The position numbers and the translations under genes are program-made. This document shows, one piece after another, positions 1-5,236 of a stretch of DNA of 6,241 bases; the first letter of the stretch is position 1, and the number at the start of each line of letters is the position of its first letter. The DNA comes from Thauera sp. (GTDB lineage Bacteria > Pseudomonadota > Gammaproteobacteria > Burkholderiales > Rhodocyclaceae): the NCBI GenBank assembly GCA_003446655.1, contig DMCZ01000072.1, positions 3,510-9,750 on the forward strand, written 5' to 3'. The notes beneath the pieces were generated by a model. It did not search any database and was not told the DNA's origin. It saw only the letters and a list, made by a program, of their open reading frames with translations.

Positions 1-165
1 GGCGCTCGCATCGACCGCCACGTCGACCCCGAGCGCGCGCGCGAGGTCACGGGCCTTCGCGAGGTCCGTGCGTGCCCCCTTCTCGGCAGCCTTGACCATT
101 TCCCGCGCGCGCTCGAGATCCTCGGCGGACTGGCGCTTGAACTGATTCAGGATCCAGTTGAGCAT
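1..165 (-). CDS. Hypothetical protein, C-terminus beyond the window
   Basis: I do not recognise this protein. The visible 55 N-terminal residues begin MLNWILNQFK and continue as a highly charged, probably helical stretch rich in Ala, Arg, Lys, Glu and Asp, with no Gly or Pro between residues 2 and 29. No signal peptide or membrane segment is visible, although the first nine residues could form a short amphipathic helix. The ATG is preceded by AAAGG about ten bases upstream, a moderate ribosome binding site. The gene lies 88 bases downstream of ktrA on the same strand with no obvious terminator between them, so it may share that transcript. The coding call rests on an open frame running to the window edge, the start site and the strand context. 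The rest of the protein is not visible. Confidence 0.5.
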   Translation of the reverse strand, partial: MLNWILNQFKRQSAEDLERAREMVKAAEKGARTDLAKARDLARALGVDVAVDASA

Positions 166-253
166 TCGGCGCGGGCCTTTTCGCGAGTGCGCGAGTGACG
201 ACATGAAGGGGCCGGTACGGCGGCAGGTCGGCCGCTACCCCCGGGTGGGTCGG

Positions 254-952
254 CTAGCGGCGCCGGCCGCTGGCGGCAAACGCCTCGACCTTCTTCGTCG
301 GGCCGGAAACGATCAGCAGGTCGCCCGGCAGTACCACGCTGCCCGGCTTGCCGTGCTGGAAATCCTCGTGCGCGCGCTTGATGCCGACGACCGTGACGCC
401 GAACTTCTCGCGCACGGCCGATTCCGCGAGCGAAAGCTCATGGGTGACGCTCGGTGCCTGGATCTTCGCGATCGCAAAGCCGTCGTCGAATTCAATGTAG
501 TCCATCATTCGCCCGCTGATGAGATGCGCGACGCGCTCGCCCATGTCGGCCTCGGGGTAGACCACGTGATGGGCGCCGATGCGCTCGGCGAGCTTGCCGT
601 GCTCGGGCGTCATGGCCTTGACCCAGATGTCCGGGATCTCGAGCTCGGTCAGCGCCATCACCGTCATCAGGCTGGCGGCGAGGTCGCCACCGATGCCGAC
701 GATGGCGTGCGCGAAATCGCCCACGCCGAGCTGGCGCATGGTCATCGCACTGGTCGAGTCCGCCTGCACCGCGTGGGTGAGCAGGTCCGCCCATTCGTGA
801 ACCGGTTCCGGATCGCGGTCGATGCCCATCACGTCGTGCCCGAGCTGCATCAGGGAGTCGGCGACGGCGCCGCCGAAGCGCCCCAGGCCGATCACGACCA
901 CACTGTCGCCCTTCGAGAAGGCGAACTGCTCTGTAAATAGCCTAGCCAACAA
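254..952 (-). CDS. ktrA: KtrA/TrkA-type regulatory subunit of potassium uptake system
   Basis: This is the cytosolic, nucleotide-binding RCK subunit that, in known KtrAB systems, forms an octameric ring under the KtrB dimer and gates K+ uptake in response to ATP/ADP. The N-terminal RCK (TrkA-N) Rossmann fold runs from about residue 17 to 135, with the glycine motif G22-L-G24-R-F-G27 and Asp45 at the end of strand 2 for ribose contact. A TrkA-C/RCK_C domain follows at about 150-225. From the TTG at 952 the protein has 232 residues, close to the usual 220 or so. A longer reading from 1042 would add an arginine-rich segment that overlaps ktrB and has no family counterpart. AGAGGAG sits 7 bases before the TTG, and the codon after it is also TTG, so either could be the start. 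The gene overlaps the end of ktrB by 11 bases, which suggests translational coupling. Function is assigned by family and neighbour. TrkA proper is about twice as long, with two RCK units, so KtrA fits better. Confidence 0.93.
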   Translation of the reverse strand: MLARLFTEQFAFSKGDSVVVIGLGRFGGAVADSLMQLGHDVMGIDRDPEPVHEWADLLTHAVQADSTSAMTMRQLGVGDFAHAIVGIGGDLAASLMTVMALTELEIPDIWVKAMTPEHGKLAERIGAHHVVYPEADMGERVAHLISGRMMDYIEFDDGFAIAKIQAPSVTHELSLAESAVREKFGVTVVGIKRAHEDFQHGKPGSVVLPGDLLIVSGPTKKVEAFAASGRRR

Positions 953-2276
953 CGGGATGCTCCTCTGGATAGCGGAACGGCATGCGATGCTCGCCCAGTG
1001 CGAGCGACGTCGCCAGCGTGATCGTGCCGACGCGGCCGACATACATCAGCAGGATCAGCATCAGCTGCGCGGATTCGGGCAGGTCGGCGGTGATTCCGGT
1101 GGACAGGCCCACCGTCGCGAAGGCCGAGATCACCTCGAAGATGACCCGGTCGGTGGCGATCTCGGTGGTGTGCAGGATGAACACCGTGCCCAGCACGACC
1201 ACCGCGCTGCTCAGCACGAGCACGGTGATGGCCTGGCGCTGGGCGGAATGGCTGATGCGCCGGCCGAAGGCCTCCGTGTCCATGCGGCCCCGGATCTCGG
1301 CAATCACCAGCATCACCAGGATCATCGCGGTGCCCACCTTCACGCCCCCGGCGGTGCCTGCACTGCCGCCGCCGATGAACATCAGCAGGTAGTGCAGGCC
1401 GAGACTCTCGTGCGTCAGGCCTCCGATGTCGATCGAGTTGAATCCGGCCGTGCGTGCCGACACCGAAGCGAAGATCGCCGACAACAGCTTGTCGACCGCC
1501 GGCATCGGCCCGAAGGTGCGCGGGTTCGACCATTCGAAGGCAAGCAGCAGGATCGTGCCGCCCACCAGCAGCACGGCCGTTCCGACGAGCGTCAGCTTGG
1601 TGTGGACCGACCAATGCCGGGGATCCCTGAACTTCCTGCGAAGATCCTGCAGCACGGGAAAGCCGAGACCGCCGATCACGATTGCCAGCATGATCGGGGT
1701 GAGGATCAAGCCATCGGAGGCGTAACGCACCAAGCCGTCCGCGTGGATCGAGAATCCCGCGTTGTTGAAGGCGGAGACGGAATGGAAGAGGCCGCTCCAG
1801 GCCGCGTCGGTCCACGGCAGTTCGTAAGCGCCACGCAGGCGCACGGTCAGCGCCAGGGCGGCGACCAGCTCCACGATCAGGGTCACGAACAGCACGAGCC
1901 TGGCGACGCTGGTCACGTCTCCGATCCCCAGGGTATGGGTTTCGGCCTGAGCCGTGAGCCGGGTGCGCAGGCGCAAGGAACGGTTCACCAGCAGCCCGAG
2001 CAGCGTGGCGGCGGTCATCATGCCGAAGCCGCCGACCTGGAACAGCGCCATGATCACCCACTGCCCGAAGGCGGACCAATAGGTGCCGGTATCCACCGTG
2101 ACCAGGCCGGTCACGCACACCGCCGACACGGCAGTGAAGAGGGCCACGATCCAGGGGGCGCCGACGGCGTCCGCTCGGGACATCGGCAGCATGAGCAGCG
2201 CGGTTCCGATCAGGATCGTGATCAGGAACGCCAGCGGAACGATACGAGCCGGGTGCTGGACCTCTCGAATCTTCAA
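942..2276 (-). CDS. ktrB: KtrB/TrkH-family potassium transporter, channel subunit
   Basis: This is the membrane subunit of a Ktr-type K+ uptake system, of the SKT (TrkH/TrkG/KtrB/HKT) superfamily, 444 residues long as is typical for KtrB. Four membrane-pore-membrane repeats are visible through their selectivity-filter loops: CVTGL at 54-58, NAGFS at 172-176, RTAGFNS at 275-281 and TVGLSTG at 388-394. The filter glycines are Gly57, Gly174, Gly278 and Gly390. The glycine-rich segment GGGSAGTAGG at 302-311 matches the intramembrane gating loop between the two helices of the third repeat. The C-terminal RYPEEHPVVG resembles the usual KtrB tail. The start is TTG at 2276: the frame is closed by TGA 21 bases upstream with no other start between, and the next Met would remove the first membrane helix. 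GAAGGA lies 9 bases upstream. In characterised KtrB proteins uptake is often Na+-dependent; that cannot be read from this sequence. ktrA follows directly and overlaps. Confidence 0.95.
   Translation of the reverse strand: MKIREVQHPARIVPLAFLITILIGTALLMLPMSRADAVGAPWIVALFTAVSAVCVTGLVTVDTGTYWSAFGQWVIMALFQVGGFGMMTAATLLGLLVNRSLRLRTRLTAQAETHTLGIGDVTSVARLVLFVTLIVELVAALALTVRLRGAYELPWTDAAWSGLFHSVSAFNNAGFSIHADGLVRYASDGLILTPIMLAIVIGGLGFPVLQDLRRKFRDPRHWSVHTKLTLVGTAVLLVGGTILLLAFEWSNPRTFGPMPAVDKLLSAIFASVSARTAGFNSIDIGGLTHESLGLHYLLMFIGGGSAGTAGGVKVGTAMILVMLVIAEIRGRMDTEAFGRRISHSAQRQAITVLVLSSAVVVLGTVFILHTTEIATDRVIFEVISAFATVGLSTGITADLPESAQLMLILLMYVGRVGTITLATSLALGEHRMPFRYPEEHPVVG
960..966 (-). promoter_or_regulatory. 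Ribosome binding site fixing the ktrA TTG start
   Basis: On the minus strand this reads AGAGGAG, a strong Shine-Dalgarno match lying inside the last codons of ktrB. It ends 7 bases before the TTG at 952. No ATG or GTG lies at a suitable distance in the ktrA frame. The first GTG falls within the first strand of the Rossmann fold, too late to be the start. Confidence 0.75.
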
Positions 2277-2285
2277 GCCACGACA

Positions 2286-2291
2286 TCCTTC
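2286..2291 (-). promoter_or_regulatory. Ribosome binding site for the ktrB TTG start
   Basis: On the minus strand this reads GAAGGA, ending 9 bases before the TTG at 2276. An ATG that begins within the same GGATG is in another frame and opens only a non-homologous reading of the ktrB region, so the site supports the TTG. Confidence 0.6.
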
Positions 2292-2333
2292 AGGTCATGC
2301 TGCGGCGTGGAACATCGCGCAAGGTGCGTGCGC

Positions 2334-2339
2334 ATCATA
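2334..2339 (-). promoter_or_regulatory. Candidate -10 element for ktrBA
   Basis: The minus strand reads TATGAT here, one base from the sigma-70 consensus, which would place a transcription start near 2327, about 50 bases before ktrB. No good -35 hexamer lies 16-18 bases upstream (GGGCAA at 17), so the promoter would be weak or activator-dependent. It sits in the 252-base gap between ktrB and the SDR gene, downstream of the SDR terminator, where a ktr promoter is expected. I see no gene in that gap. Confidence 0.3.
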
Positions 2340-2481
2340 CGCCCGGCTCGGATCGATTGCCCGCTTGCGACGCGGTGCTGCGCTTACGGTCGATCGGGCG
2401 CTTCGCGTGCGGAGGCAGCGTTCCCGAAGGCTCGACCGGAGGCTTGCAAGAAGGTAGCGGGATTGGCAGCGGGATGGCCAG

Positions 2482-2503
2482 AAAAAACCCGCCAGCGGCG
2501 GGT
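2482..2503 (-). terminator. Rho-independent terminator of the SDR gene
   Basis: On the minus strand this is a perfect 7-bp stem, ACCCGCC paired with GGCGGGT around a 3-base GCT loop, running into TTTTTT. It begins 25 bases after the SDR stop codon. It separates the SDR transcription unit from ktrBA. Confidence 0.9.
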
Positions 2504-2528
2504 CGAAGCGGGCAAGCGGCGACGCAGC

Positions 2529-3281
2529 TCATCCGATCGTGTAGCCGCCATCCACGACGATTTCCTGGCCGTAGATGTTCCTGGCACCGTCCGAGGCCAG
2601 GAACACCGAGAGCTCGGCGATATCTTCCGGCTGGCCGAATGCGCCGGGCATCAGCCGGGCGGTGATCTTTTCCGCGACCGCACCCAGGATCTCCGGCGGC
2701 AGCCCGACCGTTCCCCACAACGGCGTCCCGATCGGGCCCGGTGCGATGGAGTTGACCCGGATGCCCTGCGGGGCGAGCTCGGCCGCCAGGGTCTGCGACA
2801 GTGATTTCAGCGCCGCCTTGCTGGCACTGTAGATGGCGAGGCCGGGGAAGCCGACCTGGGTGAGGAAGGTGGTGATGAACTGGATCGATCCCCCTTTCCG
2901 GATGTGGGGGACGAACAGGCGTGCGGTTTCCGCCGCACCGAACAGATTGACCGAGAACTGGGTGTTGAAGGCTTCGGCGGTGCTGTTCTCGAACGACACG
3001 ACGCGCGCAATGCCGGCATTTGGGACGAGGACATCCACGCCGCCATGGGCGTGCACGGTTTCATCGACCAGGTGCTTCAGGTCTTCGGCGCGGGTCACGT
3101 CGCCCGCCACCGCCTTGACCTGCTCTGGATAGGCTGCTTCCAGTTCCTTCAGGGCGTCGAGATTGCGGGCGAATGCCACGATCCGTGCGCCTTCTCCGGC
3201 ATATTTCTCGACGATCGACTTTCCGATCCCACTGCTGGCGCCGGTGACGACGGCCACCTTGCCTTCAAGCTTTCCCGCCAT
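2529..3281 (-). CDS. Short-chain dehydrogenase/reductase (classical SDR)
   Basis: This is a complete classical SDR of 250 residues, expected to be a cytosolic NAD(P)(H)-dependent oxidoreductase. The cofactor motif TGASSGIG is at 13-20, Asp61-Val62 is the adenine-contact motif, the NAG motif is at 88-90 and the structural Asn is at 112. The active site has Tyr151 and Lys155 in YSASK, and the PG motif follows at 181-182. Arg39 after the second strand may favour NADP(H), which is tentative. The residue 13 before the catalytic Tyr, normally the active-site Ser, is Thr138 within ITTFLT. The substrate cannot be inferred: sequences like this are often labelled 3-oxoacyl-ACP reductase or glucose dehydrogenase without proof. 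The ATG at 3281 has GGGAG 6 bases upstream. A strong terminator follows the stop. Its upstream neighbour on the same strand, the YaiI-family gene, is 107 bases away with a hairpin between, so it is probably transcribed separately. Confidence 0.93.
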   Translation of the reverse strand: MAGKLEGKVAVVTGASSGIGKSIVEKYAGEGARIVAFARNLDALKELEAAYPEQVKAVAGDVTRAEDLKHLVDETVHAHGGVDVLVPNAGIARVVSFENSTAEAFNTQFSVNLFGAAETARLFVPHIRKGGSIQFITTFLTQVGFPGLAIYSASKAALKSLSQTLAAELAPQGIRVNSIAPGPIGTPLWGTVGLPPEILGAVAEKITARLMPGAFGQPEDIAELSVFLASDGARNIYGQEIVVDGGYTIG

Positions 3282-3360
3282 GTCTCGCTCCCGAAATCAT
3301 CCCGAGTCTGGGATTGCGACAAGGGTGTTGGAGATGCAACCTGTTCTCATTGACGCCGAT

Positions 3361-3388
3361 CAAGAAGGCTCCGCACGGCGTGCGGCGC
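3361..3388 (-). terminator. Possible weak terminator after the YaiI-family gene
   Basis: Immediately after the stop codon the minus strand forms a stem CCGCAC/GTGCGG with a 3-base loop (3371-3385). It extends by two more pairs across one mismatch, and a short T-rich stretch TTCTTG follows. The T-tract is poor, so termination may be partial. A competing inverted repeat GGCGC/GCGCC spans the stop codon itself. Confidence 0.4.
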
Positions 3389-3841
3389 TCAGCGCCGCCC
3401 CGACGCGCGCAGCAGCCGATCGAGCCGGTTGGCGAAGGCCTGGCGGTCGGCGGCACTGAAGGGCGGCGGTCCGCCGGTATCGACGCCGGTGCTGCGCAGG
3501 GTGTCCATGAAGTTGCGCAGGTCGAGCAGCTCGCGGATGTTCTCCTTGCCGTACAGCTCGCCCTTGGGCGACAGGGCGTGGGCGTCGCGCGCGACGACGT
3601 CGGCGGCGAGCGGGATGTCGGCGGTGATCACGAGATCGCCGGCCTGGACGTGGGCGGCGATGTACTTGTCGGCCTCGTCGAAGCCGCCGGGCACCTGGAT
3701 CATGCGGATGTGCGGGGCGCCGGGCACGCGCAGCCACTGGTTGGCGACCAGCGTGAGCGGCCGGCCGGTGCGCTCCGCGGCGCGGAACAGGATGTCCTTG
3801 ATGACGACGGGGCAGGCGTCGGCGTCGACCCAGATGTGCAC
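3389..3841 (-). CDS. yaiI: YaiI/YqxD family protein (UPF0178, DUF188)
   Basis: This is a complete 150-residue member of the conserved YaiI/YqxD family, whose biochemical role is not established. Family hallmarks are all present: the N-terminal WVDADACPVVIKD with its acidic residues (4-16), VANQ at 32-35, GGFDEADKYI (52-61), DLVITADIPLA (69-79), the GELYGKENI segment and the C-terminal TGGPPPFSAADRQAF. The acidic residues and the DxVITxDxPLA strand resemble PIN-like nuclease folds, which is a family-level suggestion only. The start is GTG at 3841, with AGGAG 9 bases upstream; no other start in frame fits the family N-terminus. It is transcribed divergently from pqqA across a 290-base gap. Nothing links it to PQQ synthesis beyond adjacency. 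Confidence 0.92.
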   Translation of the reverse strand: MHIWVDADACPVVIKDILFRAAERTGRPLTLVANQWLRVPGAPHIRMIQVPGGFDEADKYIAAHVQAGDLVITADIPLAADVVARDAHALSPKGELYGKENIRELLDLRNFMDTLRSTGVDTGGPPPFSAADRQAFANRLDRLLRASGRR

Positions 3842-3984
3842 GGTGTAGCTCTCCTGATGGCTGGTCGCGCGTCGCCGCAGGAGCGAGCGGGGCGGCAGCG
3901 TCTTGTTTGCAGAAGCCCGGATGATGACAGGCCACGGCCGCGGGCGGGGCGGGGTTAAACATCGGCACGGGAGGTTCGCGCCGG

Positions 3985-4003
3985 CCTCAAGATTTTCATG
4001 AGG
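3985..4003. promoter_or_regulatory. Imperfect 19-base dyad, candidate operator
   Basis: The half-sites CCTCAnGA and TCnTGAGG are symmetric about position 3994, with 7 of 9 base pairs matching. The short AT-rich centre makes a protein-binding site more likely than an RNA hairpin. It lies about 130 bases upstream of the pqqA ATG, at the edge of the AT-rich promoter zone. I do not recognise the motif as that of a known regulator. Confidence 0.35.
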
Positions 4004-4060
4004 GGCGGTTCCGGACTTTCGTGATGCGAATTATTCCGTGTCCAGCCACTCTTACACACA

Positions 4061-4078
4061 CGGCCGGCGAACCGGTCG
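4061..4078 (+). other. Short hairpin in the presumed pqqA leader
   Basis: CGGCCGG at 4061-4067 pairs with CCGGTCG at 4072-4078, with one G-T wobble, around the 4-base loop CGAA. No T-tract follows, so it is not a terminator. It could stabilise the abundant short pqqA transcript. In GC-rich DNA such hairpins also occur by chance. Confidence 0.3.
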
Positions 4079-4131
4079 GCGGTGCCTGCAAGCGGCGCCG
4101 ATCACACCCAGAGACAAGACAGGAGACGACC

Positions 4132-4206
4132 ATGAAATGGGAAACCCCCGCAGCCAGCGACATGCGTTTCGGCTTTGAAATCACCATGTACATCGCCAAC
4201 CGCTAA
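4132..4206 (+). CDS. pqqA: PQQ precursor peptide PqqA
   Basis: This is a 24-residue ribosomal peptide, the substrate from which pyrroloquinoline quinone is built. The E-x-x-x-Y core is Glu16 and Tyr20 in FGFEITMYIANR. PqqE, a radical SAM enzyme, crosslinks these two residues while PqqD holds the peptide; proteolysis and further oxidation then release PQQ. The N-terminal part, MKWETPAASDMRFG, serves as the leader recognised by PqqD. The length is the usual 22-29 residues. The ATG has AGGAG 6 bases upstream, an excellent site in keeping with high expression. pqqB begins 115 bases downstream, past a terminator-like hairpin. Confidence 0.97.
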   Translation: MKWETPAASDMRFGFEITMYIANR

Positions 4207-4216
4207 GGCGTGATCC

Positions 4217-4258
4217 GGGGCGGCGCGGCGCGCGTCCCCGCGCCGGGTCGCCCTTTTT
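4217..4258 (+). terminator. Intra-operon terminator/attenuator between pqqA and pqqB
   Basis: The outer stem pairs 4217-4224 with 4247-4254 and includes two G-T wobbles. After a single G-G mismatch the inner stem pairs CGGCGCG at 4226-4232 with CGCGCCG at 4239-4245 around a 6-base loop. TTTTT follows at 4254-4258. This is a strong intrinsic-terminator shape, only 10 bases after the pqqA stop. Because pqqB-D lack any clear separate promoter in the remaining gap, partial readthrough is the likely arrangement, giving much more pqqA transcript than full-length message. Higher pqqA transcript levels have been reported in other PQQ producers. Confidence 0.85.
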
Positions 4259-4321
4259 GCGTGTGCCTCGCATGCGTGCCCCCGCGTGCCTCCCCGAGCC
4301 GCGCATGCCTCAGGAGAACCG

Positions 4322-5236
4322 ATGAAGATCTGCGTGCTCGGTTCCGCCGCCGGTGGCGGCTTTCCGCAGTGGAACTGCAACTGCCCCAACTGCGACGGCC
4401 TGCGCAAGGGACGCATCCGCGCCCAGGCCCGCACCCAGTCCTCGATCGCCGTCAGCGGCGACGATGAGAACTGGGTGCTGTTCAACGCCTCGCCCGACGT
4501 GCTGCAGCAGATCCGCAGCTTTCCCGCGCTGCAGCCGGCGCGCGCGCTGCGCGACACCGGCATCGCGGCGATCGTGCTGATCGACGCCCAGATCGACCAC
4601 ACCACTGGCCTCTACATGCTGCGCGAGCACCGCAAGCCGTGGCCGGTGTGGTGCACCGCCTGCGTGCGCGAGGACCTGTCGGTGGGCAACCCGGTGTTCG
4701 GCGTGCTCGGCCACTACAGCGGCATCGACTGGCGCGAGCTGCCGCTGCAGACGCGCTTCGCCATCGACGGTGCGCCCGGACTCGGCTTCGAGGCGCTGGC
4801 GCTGACCAGCAATGCGCCGCCGTACTCGCCGCACCGCGACCGCCCGCAGCCGGGCGACAACATCGGCGTCACCCTGATCGACGCCGCCAGCGGCAAGCGC
4901 CTGTTCTACGCCCCCGGCCTCGGGGCCATGGAGCCGCAGGTGTGGGAGGCGATGCAGGCCGCCCACTGCGTGCTGGTCGACGGCACCTTGTGGACCGACG
5001 ACGAGATGATCCGCCTCGGTGCGTCGCAGAAGACCTCGCGCGCCATGGGCCACCTGCCGCAATCCGGCCCCGGCGGCATGCTCGAATGGCTGGACAGGCT
5101 GCCGGCGAGCACGCGCAAGGTGCTGATCCACATCAACAACACCAACCCGATCCTCGACGAGGACAGCCGTGAGCGTGCCGAGCTGACCGCGCACGGCATC
5201 GAGGTCGCCTACGACGGCATGGAGATCGCGCTGTGA
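4322..5236 (+). CDS. pqqB: PQQ biosynthesis protein PqqB
   Basis: PqqB is a metallo-beta-lactamase-fold protein of 304 residues, exactly the family length. It has been described as an iron-dependent hydroxylase acting on the Glu-Tyr intermediate; older annotations call it a PQQ carrier. Visible hallmarks are the start MKICVLGSAAGGGFPQWNC, the structural zinc-type cluster Cys19-x-Cys21-x-x-Cys24, FNASPDVLQQI at 54-64, the metal-site segment DAQIDHTTGL at 88-96 with His93, YAPGLG at 196-201, VDGTLWTDDEM at 219-229 and HINNTNPIL at 270-278. The ATG at 4322 has AGGAG 5 bases upstream and matches the family N-terminus. An upstream in-frame ATG at 4286 would add 12 residues and has no comparable site. 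The stop overlaps the pqqC start by 4 bases. Confidence 0.97.
   Translation: MKICVLGSAAGGGFPQWNCNCPNCDGLRKGRIRAQARTQSSIAVSGDDENWVLFNASPDVLQQIRSFPALQPARALRDTGIAAIVLIDAQIDHTTGLYMLREHRKPWPVWCTACVREDLSVGNPVFGVLGHYSGIDWRELPLQTRFAIDGAPGLGFEALALTSNAPPYSPHRDRPQPGDNIGVTLIDAASGKRLFYAPGLGAMEPQVWEAMQAAHCVLVDGTLWTDDEMIRLGASQKTSRAMGHLPQSGPGGMLEWLDRLPASTRKVLIHINNTNPILDEDSRERAELTAHGIEVAYDGMEIAL

Larger units (their letters stand above)
3842..4131. other. Divergent intergenic region, YaiI-family gene / pqqA
   Basis: This 290-base region must hold the promoters for both flanking genes. It is GC-rich near the YaiI-family gene and noticeably more AT-rich between about 3985 and 4050, as expected of a promoter zone for pqqA. 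I could not find a convincing sigma-70 pair. The best attempt, TTCCGG at 4009 with TATTCC at 4032, matches the consensus poorly. The pqqA ribosome binding site AGGAG is at 4121-4125, 6 bases before the ATG. No open frame with family likeness is seen. Confidence 0.6.

Noticed and set aside
166..253. Hairpin TCGCG/CGCGA and direct repeat of ACTCGCG between ktrA and the partial gene
   Set aside because: A 5-bp stem with no T-tract in GC-rich sequence is too weak to call a terminator or regulatory element.
158..940. A 260-codon plus-strand frame opposite ktrA
   Set aside because: It is the mirror of ktrA codons, with no recognisable domain and no independent start signal.
892..2286. A 464-codon minus-strand frame starting with ATG just before the ktrB TTG
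   Set aside because: It overlaps ktrB almost fully in another frame and reads as Arg/Pro/Gly-rich sequence without membrane helices, whereas the TTG frame gives a complete KtrB.
822..2804. A 660-codon open frame on the plus strand opposite ktrB and the SDR terminator region
   Set aside because: It is antisense to ktrB, crosses the terminator and part of the SDR gene, and encodes a His/Gln/Asp/Arg-rich product with no domain likeness. Long shadow frames are expected in GC-rich DNA.
3314..3958. A 214-codon plus-strand frame opposite the YaiI-family gene
   Set aside because: Its composition is that of an antisense shadow, and the opposite strand carries every hallmark of the UPF0178 family.
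3963..3980. A sigma-54-like CGGCACG element upstream of pqqA
   Set aside because: The -24 half looks good, but the -12 half reads TTCG rather than TTGC and the GG-GC spacing is wrong.
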